Shown here one piece after another: positions 34,866 through 45,359 of a stretch of DNA of 64,000 bases; position 1 is the first letter of the stretch, and every line of letters begins with the position of its first letter. A program made the position numbers and the translations under genes. Source of the stretch: Candidatus Vicinibacter affinis (lineage in GTDB: Bacteria > Bacteroidota > Bacteroidia > Chitinophagales > Saprospiraceae); the NCBI GenBank assembly GCA_016714365.1, contig JADJNH010000005.1, positions 1,030,501 through 1,094,500 of the forward strand, written 5' to 3'. The notes under the pieces are model-generated. The model ran no database searches, was not told where the DNA came from, and worked only from the letters and a program-made list of their open reading frames with translations.

Positions 34866-37127
34866 ATGAAAACGTATCATGTAGTTCAGAATAATCATAA
34901 AGCAAAAACTGGGGGTGTCAAATTAAATATCCTTATATCGTTGGTAATTCTTAATTTCCAAATAATATTTTTTATGTTCGGCAATACTGTAAGGCTTAGT
35001 GCCCAAGATACCCTCATCTGTGACAATGGTGGGTTTGAAGATGGGTTTGATTATTATTTTGGAGAAGTAACCAGTTTTCAAACTGGAAGCGACAATTGTA
35101 CACCTTCTTTTGGGGGTCAACCCTCAACTTGGGTTTCTTCTAGTTTACCCGGTTTCCACAGGTTTAGTATTGTATCCAGCGGAACCGATTCATTGGTCGG
35201 TATTCCAATGACAAAATTTGGAAACAAAGCACTCAGGTTAAATCATCCCTATGGTCATAATGACGATTGCACTACAGATTTTGATGTGAATAAAATCGTT
35301 AAAAGATTTAAAGTTACACAGACCAATAGGGAATTTACTATTTGGTTTGCTATTGTTTTTGAAAATCCTGGTGTCTCTCATCAAAATTCACAACCCTATT
35401 TCAACATTCATTGTGATTTAGCTTCCGGCGGTGATTTGTGTTTTGATGCTAATTTACTTTCTTGCGAACAGAACTTTAGTGATAATTGTCCTTTTGATCC
35501 CATTGATGTTTTAAACTGGTCGTGTCATAGAATTTCGATTCCAGAAGATAAAATTGGAAGCATTGCAACCCTTGAAATCTCTTCTTCAGATTGCGGTCAG
35601 GGTTGTCATTTCGGATATGCTTACATTGATGGCATTTGCGAAGAATGCACCGGAAGCGCTCTGGGTTCAGCAACTCTCTACAATCAACCAATGAATAACC
35701 TTGGACAAGGCATTGATAATTTCAGTTGCAATGGCGATACTTTAACTATTTGTGGTGATTACACTTTACCTTATGTTTGTGGAAACTGGATTTTGGATAG
35801 CTTTAAGGTTTTTGGAATTTCTACTTACTCTTATTCTTTAGATACTTCCACAAAGACCTTCTGTATTGATATTCCTTCCACTAGTCTCAATGGAAATTGT
35901 AAAGACGTTTTTGTAGAATTAAGCTTTAAGTCCGTAACTAATTATATATTAAAAGCAACCAGCAATAAAATTAATGTTTGTCCAGAAAATTATGCTAAGT
36001 ATAATATAACGGTAACAACAGGTATATGCCAAAACAATGGAACAACTAATCAACTTTCTGATGATTATTATTATGTAAAAGTTATCCTTGCAAATTTTAC
36101 AAATACTAACTGGACCATGGAACGAGAGTTAAATGATCCCTATCCAAATGAGACTGGTAAGTATATTATAAAAACAGGATCCGGAAATGGGACAATTAAT
36201 TTAGGACCTTTACTCATACAAGAAGGCAGTTGGATTCTAAGAATAAATGCCGGCTATTGCACTTATGAATATAATATTCTTCCGCCAGATTTTTGTGGAG
36301 AATGTTCTCAATTTAATGGCACCAAAATCAGTAATATAACTTGTCATGACAATGGCACATCAATCAGTTCAGATGATAAATGGTCATTTGATGTCTTTGT
36401 TCCAGGAAATTCTGGATCCTATACCATAACTGGATATGGCAATTATTCATTTGGCTCAACTCATACAATTAATGTAGCCGGAAATATTGGTCAAAGTTGC
36501 ATAGATTTACTATTTACATATGGAAATCAAGGTTGTGATGCAAACTTTGTGATTTGTCCGCCTAGACCATGTTCAGGTAGTACTGAATGTCTCCTAGAAA
36601 CTTTTGTAACAGAGGTATCGTGTAATCAAGCAAGTACTAATTATTCTGTCAAAATATTAGCACAAGGTGGCTCCGGGCAACTTTGTTATCAAGCAAGGAG
36701 TCATGCTACACAAAATATAATTGCACAAGGAAATTTTCCTTCATCAGGAATTCTTGGAGCATTCACAGAAGATGTGGAAATCAAGTTGTTTGTTTGCAAT
36801 AATTCAGATTGCTATGAATTGAGCTATATTCCTTTTCCGGATTGCAACAATTTAGAATTTCGTACTGCAAAGCAAAGCATAAAATTGAAAGACAAATCAG
36901 AATTAATTGTAGTTCCCAATCCAATAATTTCAGACCAAATTGTAATATTATCCGATTTATTACACACTGAGTTGGAAGTATTTAATTGTGCCGGAATACT
37001 TTTAACCAAGTTTAGTTTTAAGTCTAATCAATATCATTTTGATTTTAATTATACATCAGGGGTGTACTTTATTCGCTATAAAAATTCCAAAGGAAGTTAT
37101 TCTTATCTAAAATTTATTAAAAAGTAG
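34866..37127 (+). CDS. Secreted T9SS cargo protein (type A sorting tail)
   Basis: About 753 residues from ATG at 34866 (in-frame TTG at 34857 is less likely). A long basic start precedes the signal peptide, ending near NTVRLSAQ. Residues ~40-260 form a jelly-roll-like domain with many Cys pairs (FEDGFDYYF, CGQGCHFGYAYIDGICEEC). Then come repeated Cys-containing beta domains. The last ~80 residues are a type A sorting domain (IVVPNPIISDQIVI ... SGVYFIRYKNSKGSYSYLKFIKK). It should pass the outer membrane by T9SS and stay on the surface or be released. Function is unknown; adhesion or matrix is plausible. Confidence 0.75.
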   Translation: MKTYHVVQNNHKAKTGGVKLNILISLVILNFQIIFFMFGNTVRLSAQDTLICDNGGFEDGFDYYFGEVTSFQTGSDNCTPSFGGQPSTWVSSSLPGFHRFSIVSSGTDSLVGIPMTKFGNKALRLNHPYGHNDDCTTDFDVNKIVKRFKVTQTNREFTIWFAIVFENPGVSHQNSQPYFNIHCDLASGGDLCFDANLLSCEQNFSDNCPFDPIDVLNWSCHRISIPEDKIGSIATLEISSSDCGQGCHFGYAYIDGICEECTGSALGSATLYNQPMNNLGQGIDNFSCNGDTLTICGDYTLPYVCGNWILDSFKVFGISTYSYSLDTSTKTFCIDIPSTSLNGNCKDVFVELSFKSVTNYILKATSNKINVCPENYAKYNITVTTGICQNNGTTNQLSDDYYYVKVILANFTNTNWTMERELNDPYPNETGKYIIKTGSGNGTINLGPLLIQEGSWILRINAGYCTYEYNILPPDFCGECSQFNGTKISNITCHDNGTSISSDDKWSFDVFVPGNSGSYTITGYGNYSFGSTHTINVAGNIGQSCIDLLFTYGNQGCDANFVICPPRPCSGSTECLLETFVTEVSCNQASTNYSVKILAQGGSGQLCYQARSHATQNIIAQGNFPSSGILGAFTEDVEIKLFVCNNSDCYELSYIPFPDCNNLEFRTAKQSIKLKDKSELIVVPNPIISDQIVILSDLLHTELEVFNCAGILLTKFSFKSNQYHFDFNYTSGVYFIRYKNSKGSYSYLKFIKK

Positions 37128-37208
37128 TTTAGTTTATTAATTATAGAAGGGCATTAAATTGTCCTTCTATGATTAATATTATAATCTATCGACTCAGAGA
37201 GTTAATGT

Positions 37209-40200
37209 ATGATTTATTCTAAATTGAATTTTTATAAAATATTTAATACCATAATATTATTTCAATTAACTTTTTTTGTTTATTCTCAGAATAAAAAATG
37301 CACTCAATTTGATACTAATAGTTGTTTTACAATAAATACTTACAATAGTAAATCTTTTATAATTGAAAAAAAAATAGAGAGTTTGGATACGATAACTTCC
37401 ACCCAGACTCCAATTATTGCAGATGTAGATGGTGATTGCATTCCAGAAATAATAGTCACTGGAAAAAATGATAGAAATATTATAATTATTGATTCAAAGA
37501 CTGGAATAAAGAAGAAGGAGATTGTTACACCATTTATTTCTTCAACTTTTTGTCCCTTTGTTATTGCAGATGTAAATAATGACAGTAATGTTGAAATTTT
37601 TTTCGTGGCCCAAGCCAACTCTCCTAATTCTAACAATATCTATGGTAAGATATTTTGTTATTCTTCAAATGGAGACTCCTTATGGATGTCCAACGCAAGA
37701 ACGGATCTATATTCACATACAAGAGAAAAATTTGTTGGATTATTAGGTTTGGCTGATTTCAATCAGGATGGAATCCCAGAAATTTACACTAATAATAAGA
37801 TTTTTAATGCTCAGACCGGAGTCTTATTAGCAGATGGCGGGGTAAATGGTATTGGGTTTGATTTTTCCAATGTAGGCGTTGGTTTTATTCCAAAAACCAT
37901 TAGTGTTGCAGCTCAATTGGACTCAGATATCAATGACTTAGAACTTGCTGCAGGTTATTCGATTTACAAGGTTATTATTACCAATATAAATGGCATCAAT
38001 GGAAATTCGATGACTCCAATTAATATTGTCGTAAATGGAGAATATAAAGATGGTTTTACATCAATTGCTGATATAAATAGTGACGGTATTTTAGATGTTG
38101 TGGTTTCCAGTCCTGGTTTTAGTGGTCAAGCTGTACTTTATGCCTATTGTATTATAAATAATACACCTATTCTTTTATCTCAAACAAGACCAACTTCAAT
38201 TGGTTATATCAGAATGGGTCCGGCAACAATTAGCAAATTAAATAAAAATAGCAATCCGTCTATCATTATTGCAATTGAGTACAGATTGCAAGCTTATATA
38301 TACAATGGTATCAACACTTTTAAGTCACTATGGATGATTAACACTCAAGACACTGGCGCACACAATGGATTGACTTTGTTCGATTTCAATAATGATGGGA
38401 TTGAAGAGATTCTCTATCGTGATGAAACGGATTTGCTTGTCATCGATGGTTCAAAACCAGTTCCTAGTTTAATTTCAAAGATTCCTTGTCTGGCAGCCAC
38501 TTTAGGAGAGAACCCTGTTGTTGCTGATTTAGACAATTCAGGTCACTCTCAAATTTGTATTCCTTGTGGATTCATCTCTGATGATTATTATGGTCGCATT
38601 ACCATCTTCGGTCCTCCCGACTCTCTCCCAGGATGGGCGCCTGCCAGAGGCATCTGGAATCAATACGCTTACAATCCCCTCCAGATCAACGACGACCTTA
38701 CTGTGCCACGCGTACAGAAGAATCAGGCAACTTACATGAATGGTAAGTACAACAACTTCATGCAACAAGAATCTTATGTGGATTCTAATGGCTTTGTTAA
38801 AAAACCTGCCGCAAGTCTTACCGGAAAGATCCAATGCATAAACTATGATCCCATCACAAAAATTTACACCATTACTTTTGATTTATTCAATCGCAAGGAT
38901 GCTTCTGCTGCGGCAGATTCCAATCTGGCGATTTCTTTTTTTAATGGTGATCCTACCGGTGCCGGAACCTTGATCGGCCATTATTATACGCTGAGATCCA
39001 TTTATCCGGGAGACAGTTTGCTGAATCTGGAATTTAAATTTTCTGCCGGCAATCTTTCAGATCTGTTTATGGTGATCAACTCGGTACGCAATACCCCGGG
39101 CACTTTTGGAGATGAAGATTTTCTACAGGCAGAATGTGATTACACGGACAATATTTTCCGTACAATTGATCTTCCGAAGATTGACAGTATTCATGCAATG
39201 ATTTGCAAGGGATCCTCTTACATGTTTTTGGATACCAGCATCGTGGATGCAGGTAAGTATTATCGCAAGCTAAGTTCTGTAAAAGGATGTGATAGTTTAA
39301 TTACGATATTGGATCTGACGACAGCTGATACCATTTACATCAATCAATCCATTCAAACTTGCGATGTATACTTCTGGAACCATCAGACCTTGACACAGAC
39401 GGGCATTTATCGCTTTGATACCATTAATCAATTTGGTTGCGACAGCATCGTTAACCTGGATCTAACGATCCACCCATCCAATGCAACAAACATCAGACAC
39501 ACTGCTTGCGATGCATACAGCTGGAATGGACAAACCTACGATACCGGTGGAATCTATTCGTACAGAACAAAAAATAGTTTCGGCTGCGACAGCACCGTAA
39601 CGCTGGAACTCACTCTTCAATATTCCGATTCAAACCGTGTGCAAATCGAAACCTGTAATTCATTTGTTTGGAATGGAAGAACCTATACCCAGAGTGGTAT
39701 GTACACACTGGACACCGTCAATCAATTCGGATGTGACAGTGTGGTGCAATTAAATCTTAGCATAAATTCTCAGATCAATAAAACCATTGTTCAAACTTCT
39801 TGTGATGCTTATCAATGGAACGGGCGCAATTACAGTCAATCAGGAATTTATACGGATACGACACAAAGTTCCAAAGGATGCGACAGCATCACTACCCTGC
39901 AACTAACCATCAATAAATCCAACAGTTCAAATACGGTGCACACAACTTGCGACCGCTATGTATGGAATGGAAATACTTATACACAAAGTGGTACATATAC
40001 TTTTCAAACACAGAATGCAAAGGGTTGTGACAGCACTGCTACTTTGCAACTGACTATTTCAAATTCAAGTCAATCGGTAAGCAATCGTACAAGTTGCGAT
40101 GAATACAGCTGGAACAATGTAAATTATACACAAAGTGGAACGTATCAATACAACACAATTAATTCATCAGGCTGTGACAGCACGGCAGTTTTAAATTTGG

Positions 40201-41255
40201 TCATACATAAGTCGGATAGTTTGCTGCAAAAACAAACAGCCTGCGAGACTTTTCTCTGGAATAATGTCACGTACACACAATCAGGAAAATATATTTTTCA
40301 GACAATCAATCAATATGGCTGCGACAGCATCATTACTTTGGATTTAAACATTGTTTCATCTACTAAAAAAGATACTTCCATTACCATTTGCGACAGCATA
40401 ATGTTTCTGGGTAAAACATTGGCCAGCACAGGAAACTATTCCTTTCCACTAACCAATGCGGCGGGTTGTGATTCCGTCGTAAATCTGAATTTGAAAATCA
40501 ACTCCAACTATTATAAACAAAATGTTACAAGATGTGATGGATACGTCTGGGATTTGAATGGTAAAAAGTTTGACACTTCCGGAATGTATTCAGAAAAATA
40601 TACAAACAGCTCAGGTTGTGATTCTATTTATCATTTGGAATTAACCATCCATCCGAAGTATGAATTCACACAACAGGCAGAAGCATGTAAACAATACCGG
40701 TGGCCACTCAACAATCAATTGCTTACAGAATCTGGCCTGTACACCATTCCACTCAAAACCCATCAGGGCTGTGATTCCATTCTCAGTTTGGATCTTAAAA
40801 TAAATGAAGATTTTGAAAAACGGGATACGGTCATCACAGATACGACCTACACATGGCCCGTCAATGCACAGACCTATGACAAGTCCGGAACGTATCAAGA
40901 GTCCTTCCGTTCGACGGTAGGTTGTGATTCGCTCCACTACCTGTATCTGCTCATCAAAAAGAATTACGGAATCTACTATCCGAATGTAATCCACCCAGGT
41001 GGGGTGAACAATGGATTTACATTATTCGATGATGGATCGACCATTGCACAGATCACAAAATTATCGATCTACGATCGCTGGGGATCGCAGGTATGGCAAC
41101 AAGAAAACTTCGCTGCCAATGATCCCTCGCAGGGCTGGGACGGCAGCTTTAAGGGCAAAGCAGTCATTCCGGGCGTATATGTGTGGCATGCACAATTGAC
41201 CCTGCAGGATGGATCGGTGATCTCCTGGCAGGGAGAGGTGACGGTGGTGAGATAA
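37209..41255 (+). CDS. Giant surface protein: FG-GAP propeller, WNG repeats, T9SS type B tail
   Basis: A 1348-residue protein with a signal peptide ending TFFVYSQ. Residues ~60-460 are FG-GAP/VCBS-like propeller blades with calcium-type loops (DVDGDCIPEI, DFNQDGIPEIYT, DINSDGILDVVVS). Residues ~660-1255 hold about twelve repeats of ~48-50 residues with the core CDxYxWNGxxYxxSGxY ... GCDSxxxLxLxI. Each has two Cys, suggesting one disulfide per unit. The C-terminus (YPNVIHPGGVNNGFTLF ... IYDRWGSQVWQ ... PGVYVWHAQL) is the gliding-motility-associated T9SS type B domain. It is likely a filamentous adhesin. Neighbouring repeat A starts right after its stop. Confidence 0.85.
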   Translation: MIYSKLNFYKIFNTIILFQLTFFVYSQNKKCTQFDTNSCFTINTYNSKSFIIEKKIESLDTITSTQTPIIADVDGDCIPEIIVTGKNDRNIIIIDSKTGIKKKEIVTPFISSTFCPFVIADVNNDSNVEIFFVAQANSPNSNNIYGKIFCYSSNGDSLWMSNARTDLYSHTREKFVGLLGLADFNQDGIPEIYTNNKIFNAQTGVLLADGGVNGIGFDFSNVGVGFIPKTISVAAQLDSDINDLELAAGYSIYKVIITNINGINGNSMTPINIVVNGEYKDGFTSIADINSDGILDVVVSSPGFSGQAVLYAYCIINNTPILLSQTRPTSIGYIRMGPATISKLNKNSNPSIIIAIEYRLQAYIYNGINTFKSLWMINTQDTGAHNGLTLFDFNNDGIEEILYRDETDLLVIDGSKPVPSLISKIPCLAATLGENPVVADLDNSGHSQICIPCGFISDDYYGRITIFGPPDSLPGWAPARGIWNQYAYNPLQINDDLTVPRVQKNQATYMNGKYNNFMQQESYVDSNGFVKKPAASLTGKIQCINYDPITKIYTITFDLFNRKDASAAADSNLAISFFNGDPTGAGTLIGHYYTLRSIYPGDSLLNLEFKFSAGNLSDLFMVINSVRNTPGTFGDEDFLQAECDYTDNIFRTIDLPKIDSIHAMICKGSSYMFLDTSIVDAGKYYRKLSSVKGCDSLITILDLTTADTIYINQSIQTCDVYFWNHQTLTQTGIYRFDTINQFGCDSIVNLDLTIHPSNATNIRHTACDAYSWNGQTYDTGGIYSYRTKNSFGCDSTVTLELTLQYSDSNRVQIETCNSFVWNGRTYTQSGMYTLDTVNQFGCDSVVQLNLSINSQINKTIVQTSCDAYQWNGRNYSQSGIYTDTTQSSKGCDSITTLQLTINKSNSSNTVHTTCDRYVWNGNTYTQSGTYTFQTQNAKGCDSTATLQLTISNSSQSVSNRTSCDEYSWNNVNYTQSGTYQYNTINSSGCDSTAVLNLVIHKSDSLLQKQTACETFLWNNVTYTQSGKYIFQTINQYGCDSIITLDLNIVSSTKKDTSITICDSIMFLGKTLASTGNYSFPLTNAAGCDSVVNLNLKINSNYYKQNVTRCDGYVWDLNGKKFDTSGMYSEKYTNSSGCDSIYHLELTIHPKYEFTQQAEACKQYRWPLNNQLLTESGLYTIPLKTHQGCDSILSLDLKINEDFEKRDTVITDTTYTWPVNAQTYDKSGTYQESFRSTVGCDSLHYLYLLIKKNYGIYYPNVIHPGGVNNGFTLFDDGSTIAQITKLSIYDRWGSQVWQQENFAANDPSQGWDGSFKGKAVIPGVYVWHAQLTLQDGSVISWQGEVTVVR

Positions 41256-41257
41256 TC

Positions 41258-41610
41258 ACGAATAGTTATCGAATAAGAAATTCAGGTCGGCCTTTTTCAT
41301 TTTAGCTTAAACTGATTTAAAAAGCGCTAAGAACAAAATACTGTTTGAGCTCGCATGCAGATAAGCAAATATATTTATGACAGTAAGGCCTAGAGCTATA
41401 ATTGCTGCTTAAGGCGAGTTTATTTTGTTTAGCTTTTTAATTTAGTTTTAGCGTTAAGAAATGAAAACAGCCTTGATTTTTTTTGGTTCTTTTTTGTATC
41501 AAAACAAAAAAGAACAAAGTTAATAGGAAGGAACTCAGGACAACTTTTGTGAAAAACGGGGTCCTCAAAACTGGTTCATCCCCAAGTTTTGACTTGACCT
41601 ATTTAAACGC
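41258..41610. repeat. MITE-like repeat A, copy 2 (left end truncated)
   Basis: Begins 3 bases after the giant gene's stop and matches repeat A from the ATAGTTATCGAAT segment on, including the long inverted arms and the GTTCTTTTTT / AAAAAAGAAC hairpin with loop GTATCAAAAC. The right end reads TTGACTTGACCTATTTAAAC. The outer left ~60 bp of copy 1 are missing. No gene is inside. Confidence 0.75.
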
Positions 41611-41623
41611 TCTTTTTATAAAA

Positions 41624-41662
41624 AAAATGCCTGAAAAAGCAGCTCACTCTTTCAGGCATTTT
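41624..41662 (-). terminator. Rho-independent terminator of the OmpA porin gene
   Basis: AAAATGCCTGAAA (41624-41636) pairs perfectly with TTTCAGGCATTTT (41650-41662); read on the minus strand it ends in a run of T (41621-41627). It lies 19 bases past the stop at 41681. Confidence 0.8.
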
Positions 41663-41680
41663 AATTTTATAAATTTTATT

Positions 41681-43156
41681 TTATCTCCAGACAGGATTAA
41701 ATTCTGTACGTCTGTTGGACTTGCGTCCTTCGCTGGTTTTATTGTCACCTATCGGTTTGGATTCGCCATAACCGGAGGCCATTAACCTTGAAGCAACAAT
41801 TCCCTTACTGGTAATGTAATTCATACATGCGTTTGCTCTTCGCTCAGATAATTTCTGGTTGTTGACATCTTCGCCTACATCGTCTGTATGACCTTCGATG
41901 TTTAACATCATCTCCGGATATTTTTTAAGTACGTTGATTACGTCATTCAGATTTTTGTAAGATGCTTTTGTCAGCGTTGCAGTTCCGGTGGTAAACTGAA
42001 CATTGCGCATCGCAACATCCAACACTTTCTTGTCTTCTTTTTTGATCTCAGGACAACCGTTATTGGCTGCGATACCCGGAGTATTTGGACACTTGTCTAA
42101 ATTGTCTGCGAGTCCATCACCATCGGTATCCGGGCAACCATTGAATTTGCCGGGCGTATCAGGACACGGATCCTTAGCGTCTTCCACTCCGTCTTTATCG
42201 CGGTCATTCGGACAACCAGCGTTGGAAGCGGGGCCGGGCTCATTAGGACATTTGTCATCTTTGTCTGCAATGCCATCGCGGTCGCTGTCCGGGCAACCCA
42301 TCAGGGTTCCTGCAATCTGAGGGCATTTATCATCTTTGTCTGCTACACCATCCTTATCACTGTCCGGACAACCTTTCAAGGTTCCAGCCAGGTCAGGGCA
42401 CATATCGTCAACATCATACACGCCATCCTTGTCTCTGTCAGAAGGACAACCCATATTTTCAACCACTCCGGCAAGATTCGGGCATTTGTCATCCATATCG
42501 GAAATGCCATCTCCGTCTGCATCAGGACAGCCCATTACCGTTCCAGGAACTTCCGGACACTTGTCCGTTTTATCCGGAACTCCATCCTTGTCGGTGTCTT
42601 TAGCTTTGCATCCGAGATTGGCCCTTACACCAAGGGCATATTGATAGTTGTCATAACCATCTTTGAAAGAATAGCGGTAATCGCCCTGAGCTACTACACT
42701 GAATTGATCGCTGATCCTGAAATCCAGCCCGAGGCCCACAGGAGCCTGCACATAAAAATTGTCAAAATTTTGCAATGCACCACCGATCCCTCCGTAGAAA
42801 AAAGGAGAAATACCCTTGCCCCTCCACAGATGCAAATTGAGCAAAGCGTCCACTCCTGTATAGAATTGGGCGTCCGTGTATCGATCAACACCGTTGGTCA
42901 CTTTATTAAAAATAGGAAAATTTGCAATGCCTATTCTGAACGGCACACCCAATGAAATCATGTTTCCAAAATGTCTGTTGTAACCAACTTCAAATGCATT
43001 GGTCAAATCTGTGAACATGCCTTTGTTGTCGTTATGAGGGGCTTTGTAGTTGATCCAAACCGGCTTCAAAGTGAGGGTATTCACCGGAAGGTCTTGTGCA
43101 GAAAGCATCGCAACGAGAGCCAGTGAAAAAATCAGGGAACAAAATCTTCGTTTCAT
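41681..43156 (-). CDS. OmpA-family porin with thrombospondin type 3 repeats
   Basis: A 491-residue protein with a signal peptide ending MLSAQ. Residues ~25-190 are an eight-strand barrel-like domain. Residues ~195-370 carry about seven calcium-binding T3 repeats (DTDKDGVPDKTDKCPEVPG and similar: DxDxDG...DxDDKCP). The C-terminal OmpA domain has TTGTATLTKASYKNL, LNIEGHTDDVGEDVNNQKLS and KSNRRTEF. It should bind calcium and peptidoglycan and be an abundant envelope protein. A strong terminator follows. The promoter likely lies in the 74-base gap before the AlkB-like gene or upstream of it. Confidence 0.92.
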   Translation of the reverse strand: MKRRFCSLIFSLALVAMLSAQDLPVNTLTLKPVWINYKAPHNDNKGMFTDLTNAFEVGYNRHFGNMISLGVPFRIGIANFPIFNKVTNGVDRYTDAQFYTGVDALLNLHLWRGKGISPFFYGGIGGALQNFDNFYVQAPVGLGLDFRISDQFSVVAQGDYRYSFKDGYDNYQYALGVRANLGCKAKDTDKDGVPDKTDKCPEVPGTVMGCPDADGDGISDMDDKCPNLAGVVENMGCPSDRDKDGVYDVDDMCPDLAGTLKGCPDSDKDGVADKDDKCPQIAGTLMGCPDSDRDGIADKDDKCPNEPGPASNAGCPNDRDKDGVEDAKDPCPDTPGKFNGCPDTDGDGLADNLDKCPNTPGIAANNGCPEIKKEDKKVLDVAMRNVQFTTGTATLTKASYKNLNDVINVLKKYPEMMLNIEGHTDDVGEDVNNQKLSERRANACMNYITSKGIVASRLMASGYGESKPIGDNKTSEGRKSNRRTEFNPVWR

Positions 43157-43230
43157 TTTTTGTTAAATTAGGTGATAAAATTAAAAAGGGCACAAACCAC
43201 AGTTCAGATTGTGGGATGTAACAATTACTT

Positions 43231-44274
43231 TCAAATATGGTACTGTTTTGCTTGTTTTTCCATGATTTTATGGATTATTTTAAACCACAAGCCCGGGATT
43301 GCCGCCAACATCATACTTCCCGGATAACCGGTTGGTAATTTATGAGACTCTTCCTGAGGATTTAATTGATAGTAAGGCTTGCTGGAATGTTGATGATGAT
43401 CGGCATGCCGAGATAATTCAAATAAAGCAATTCTTCCAATCAGCTTTTCAGAATCCCAGGCATGTGCAGCGCGGACTTGTTCGAAGGACCCATTGGGCAG
43501 TTTTTGTCTTTCTAATCCGTAGTGTTCGATGTAATTTACGGTCTCCAGCAAAACGATGCTCACCAAGGAGGACAGCGCCAAAATTCCCACTCCCGACCAA
43601 CCAAATGCATACCACACCAAAAAATAGTAAGCCAGGATGATCAGATGGTACAAAGGCATTATGGGAACAAGGCTGGCATTGCGTTTTTGTAACTCGCTAC
43701 TGATATGCCAGGCATGTAAGTAACCTTGTCCACTGCTGCGAAGCCAAAACCTGTAAAGGCTCTCTCCTTTTCTGGCAGTGGCAGGATCATTTGGTGTAGC
43801 CACTTGCTTGTGATGCCCATAATTGTGCTCCAGATAAAAATGAAGAAAACTACACGGCAGCAACAACAAATGGGCTGCAAACTTGTACAAAGCGGAGGAT
43901 CTGTGTCCCAATTCGTGACCTACATTAATCCCAATCACACCACCACAGATACCCAATCCAATAATAAGACCCAGTGCCTGAAAGGAAAAGACATCCTGAT
44001 TTTTTAAAGCCTCAAAAACCCTAAACTGAAGGCCGTACAGTAAGGGAATGCACAAAAACAAGGTCATATCAAATGCCCATCCATCGGGACTTTTAAAATC
44101 ATGCACTTTGTGATTGGCCGGAATGATCCATTCCACGAGGGGAATGAGCCCGAATGCATAGAGGAAAGTTGCCCAGGAAGCCCATGTTACTTGATAGGTA
44201 GACCACCAGCATACCAGGGGTACCGAAAATACAAATAAATATTGAAGACTGTATAAAGGGTTCTGGAGGATCAT
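43231..44274 (-). CDS. AlkB-like membrane fatty-acid/alkane hydroxylase
   Basis: About 347 residues if translation starts at the ATG at 44274 (MILQNPLYSLQYLF); an upstream ATG at 44310 adds 12 residues. Multiple membrane helices surround the diiron His motifs: VGHELGHRSSA, EHNYGHHKQVA, ETVNYIEHYGL and LSRHADHHQHSS. The order matches alkane 1-monooxygenase (AlkB), which hydroxylates medium-chain alkanes or fatty acids using rubredoxin electrons. No rubredoxin gene adjoins. The start codon sits on that of the divergent galM frame, so one of the two true starts is probably further in. Confidence 0.85.
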   Translation of the reverse strand: MILQNPLYSLQYLFVFSVPLVCWWSTYQVTWASWATFLYAFGLIPLVEWIIPANHKVHDFKSPDGWAFDMTLFLCIPLLYGLQFRVFEALKNQDVFSFQALGLIIGLGICGGVIGINVGHELGHRSSALYKFAAHLLLLPCSFLHFYLEHNYGHHKQVATPNDPATARKGESLYRFWLRSSGQGYLHAWHISSELQKRNASLVPIMPLYHLIILAYYFLVWYAFGWSGVGILALSSLVSIVLLETVNYIEHYGLERQKLPNGSFEQVRAAHAWDSEKLIGRIALFELSRHADHHQHSSKPYYQLNPQEESHKLPTGYPGSMMLAAIPGLWFKIIHKIMEKQAKQYHI

Positions 44275-45359
44275 TGAATACCTTTGCACCTGATTTAAAT
44301 TTAAAGTCATTGGACAATTTACAAAAGTATCATAAAAAGTCAGATGATAAAATATTCAGCAGTCATTTGATTGGTGATCCCAATGGCTTTCATGCCATCA
44401 TCAGCAATTATGGTGCAAAGCTGATCAGCTTATTCGTTCCGGATGCACATGGCCAGCTTGCAGATGTGGTGGCAGGCTATGACACCATTGAGGAATACCT
44501 GAAGGGGTGTCCGTACTATGGCGCCATCTGCGGAAGGTACGCCAACAGGATCGCATATGGCAAATTTTCTTTGGGTATGAAAAAATACCAATTGGATACC
44601 AACCTTCCACCCCATATGTTGCACGGGGGCAGTAAGGGCATTCAATCCCATGTATGGGCGTGGACAGAACAAACTGAAAAAATCGCAGCGCTGAAATTGG
44701 GGAGTCCTGATGGAGACATGGGTTTTCCCGGCAGTCTGGAGATCACAATCAAATATTCCATTGAATCTGATCACAGTCTCCTGATTGAATACCAAGCCAC
44801 TTCAGATCAGGATACGGTCATCAATCTTGCGACACATTCCTATTTCAACCTGCGCGGGAAGGGAGATATTTTAAATCATAGATTGCAGATTTCCGCTCAT
44901 CAGATCACAGAAATCGATCAGGATTGCATTCCCACCGGAAGACTGATTTCGATAACTGATACGCCTCTTGATTTCCGCAAAGAAAAAGAAATCGGATCCG
45001 AAATAAATTCGGGCCATTCCTTAATGCGATGGACGAATGGTTATGATCATAATTTTGTGTTGGATGAAGGCAATCATCAAGATAAGCAGGCCGCAGTTTT
45101 ATCAGATCTGGATTCCGGAAGACGCATGATCATTTCCACCAGTCAGCCTGGATTGCAATTGTATACCTGCAACTGGGGCGCAGATACCGATGCCGGGAAA
45201 AATGGTTCTATTTATCAGGCCAGATCTTTTGTTTGTCTGGAGCCCCAGCATTTTCCGGACAGTCCGAATCATTCTGCTTTTCCGGATACTACTTTAAAAG
45301 TCGGCGATACTTATCAACATTGGTGCCGCTATCGGTTTGAAAATTTTAAAACATTATGA
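44274..45359 (+). CDS. galM: Aldose 1-epimerase
   Basis: A 361-residue enzyme interconverting alpha and beta sugar anomers (galactose/glucose). Motifs: YGAICGRYANRI, HMLHGGSKGIQSHVWAW (catalytic His region), NLATHSYFNLRGKG (second His), TPLDFRK, NGYDHNFVLD and FVCLEPQHFPDSPNH (catalytic Glu). Length is normal for GalM. The ATG at 44274 is the only ATG near the 5' end; a TTG at 44310 (LDNLQKYHKKS) would avoid overlap with the divergent AlkB-like gene. Its stop overlaps the RNA methyltransferase start, so they are translationally coupled. No signal peptide, so cytoplasmic. Confidence 0.92.
   Translation: MNTFAPDLNLKSLDNLQKYHKKSDDKIFSSHLIGDPNGFHAIISNYGAKLISLFVPDAHGQLADVVAGYDTIEEYLKGCPYYGAICGRYANRIAYGKFSLGMKKYQLDTNLPPHMLHGGSKGIQSHVWAWTEQTEKIAALKLGSPDGDMGFPGSLEITIKYSIESDHSLLIEYQATSDQDTVINLATHSYFNLRGKGDILNHRLQISAHQITEIDQDCIPTGRLISITDTPLDFRKEKEIGSEINSGHSLMRWTNGYDHNFVLDEGNHQDKQAAVLSDLDSGRRMIISTSQPGLQLYTCNWGADTDAGKNGSIYQARSFVCLEPQHFPDSPNHSAFPDTTLKVGDTYQHWCRYRFENFKTL

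Noticed and set aside
42003..42955. Plus-strand frames opposite the T3-repeat porin
   Set aside because: Arise from the periodic Asp/Gly-rich codons of the real gene on the minus strand.
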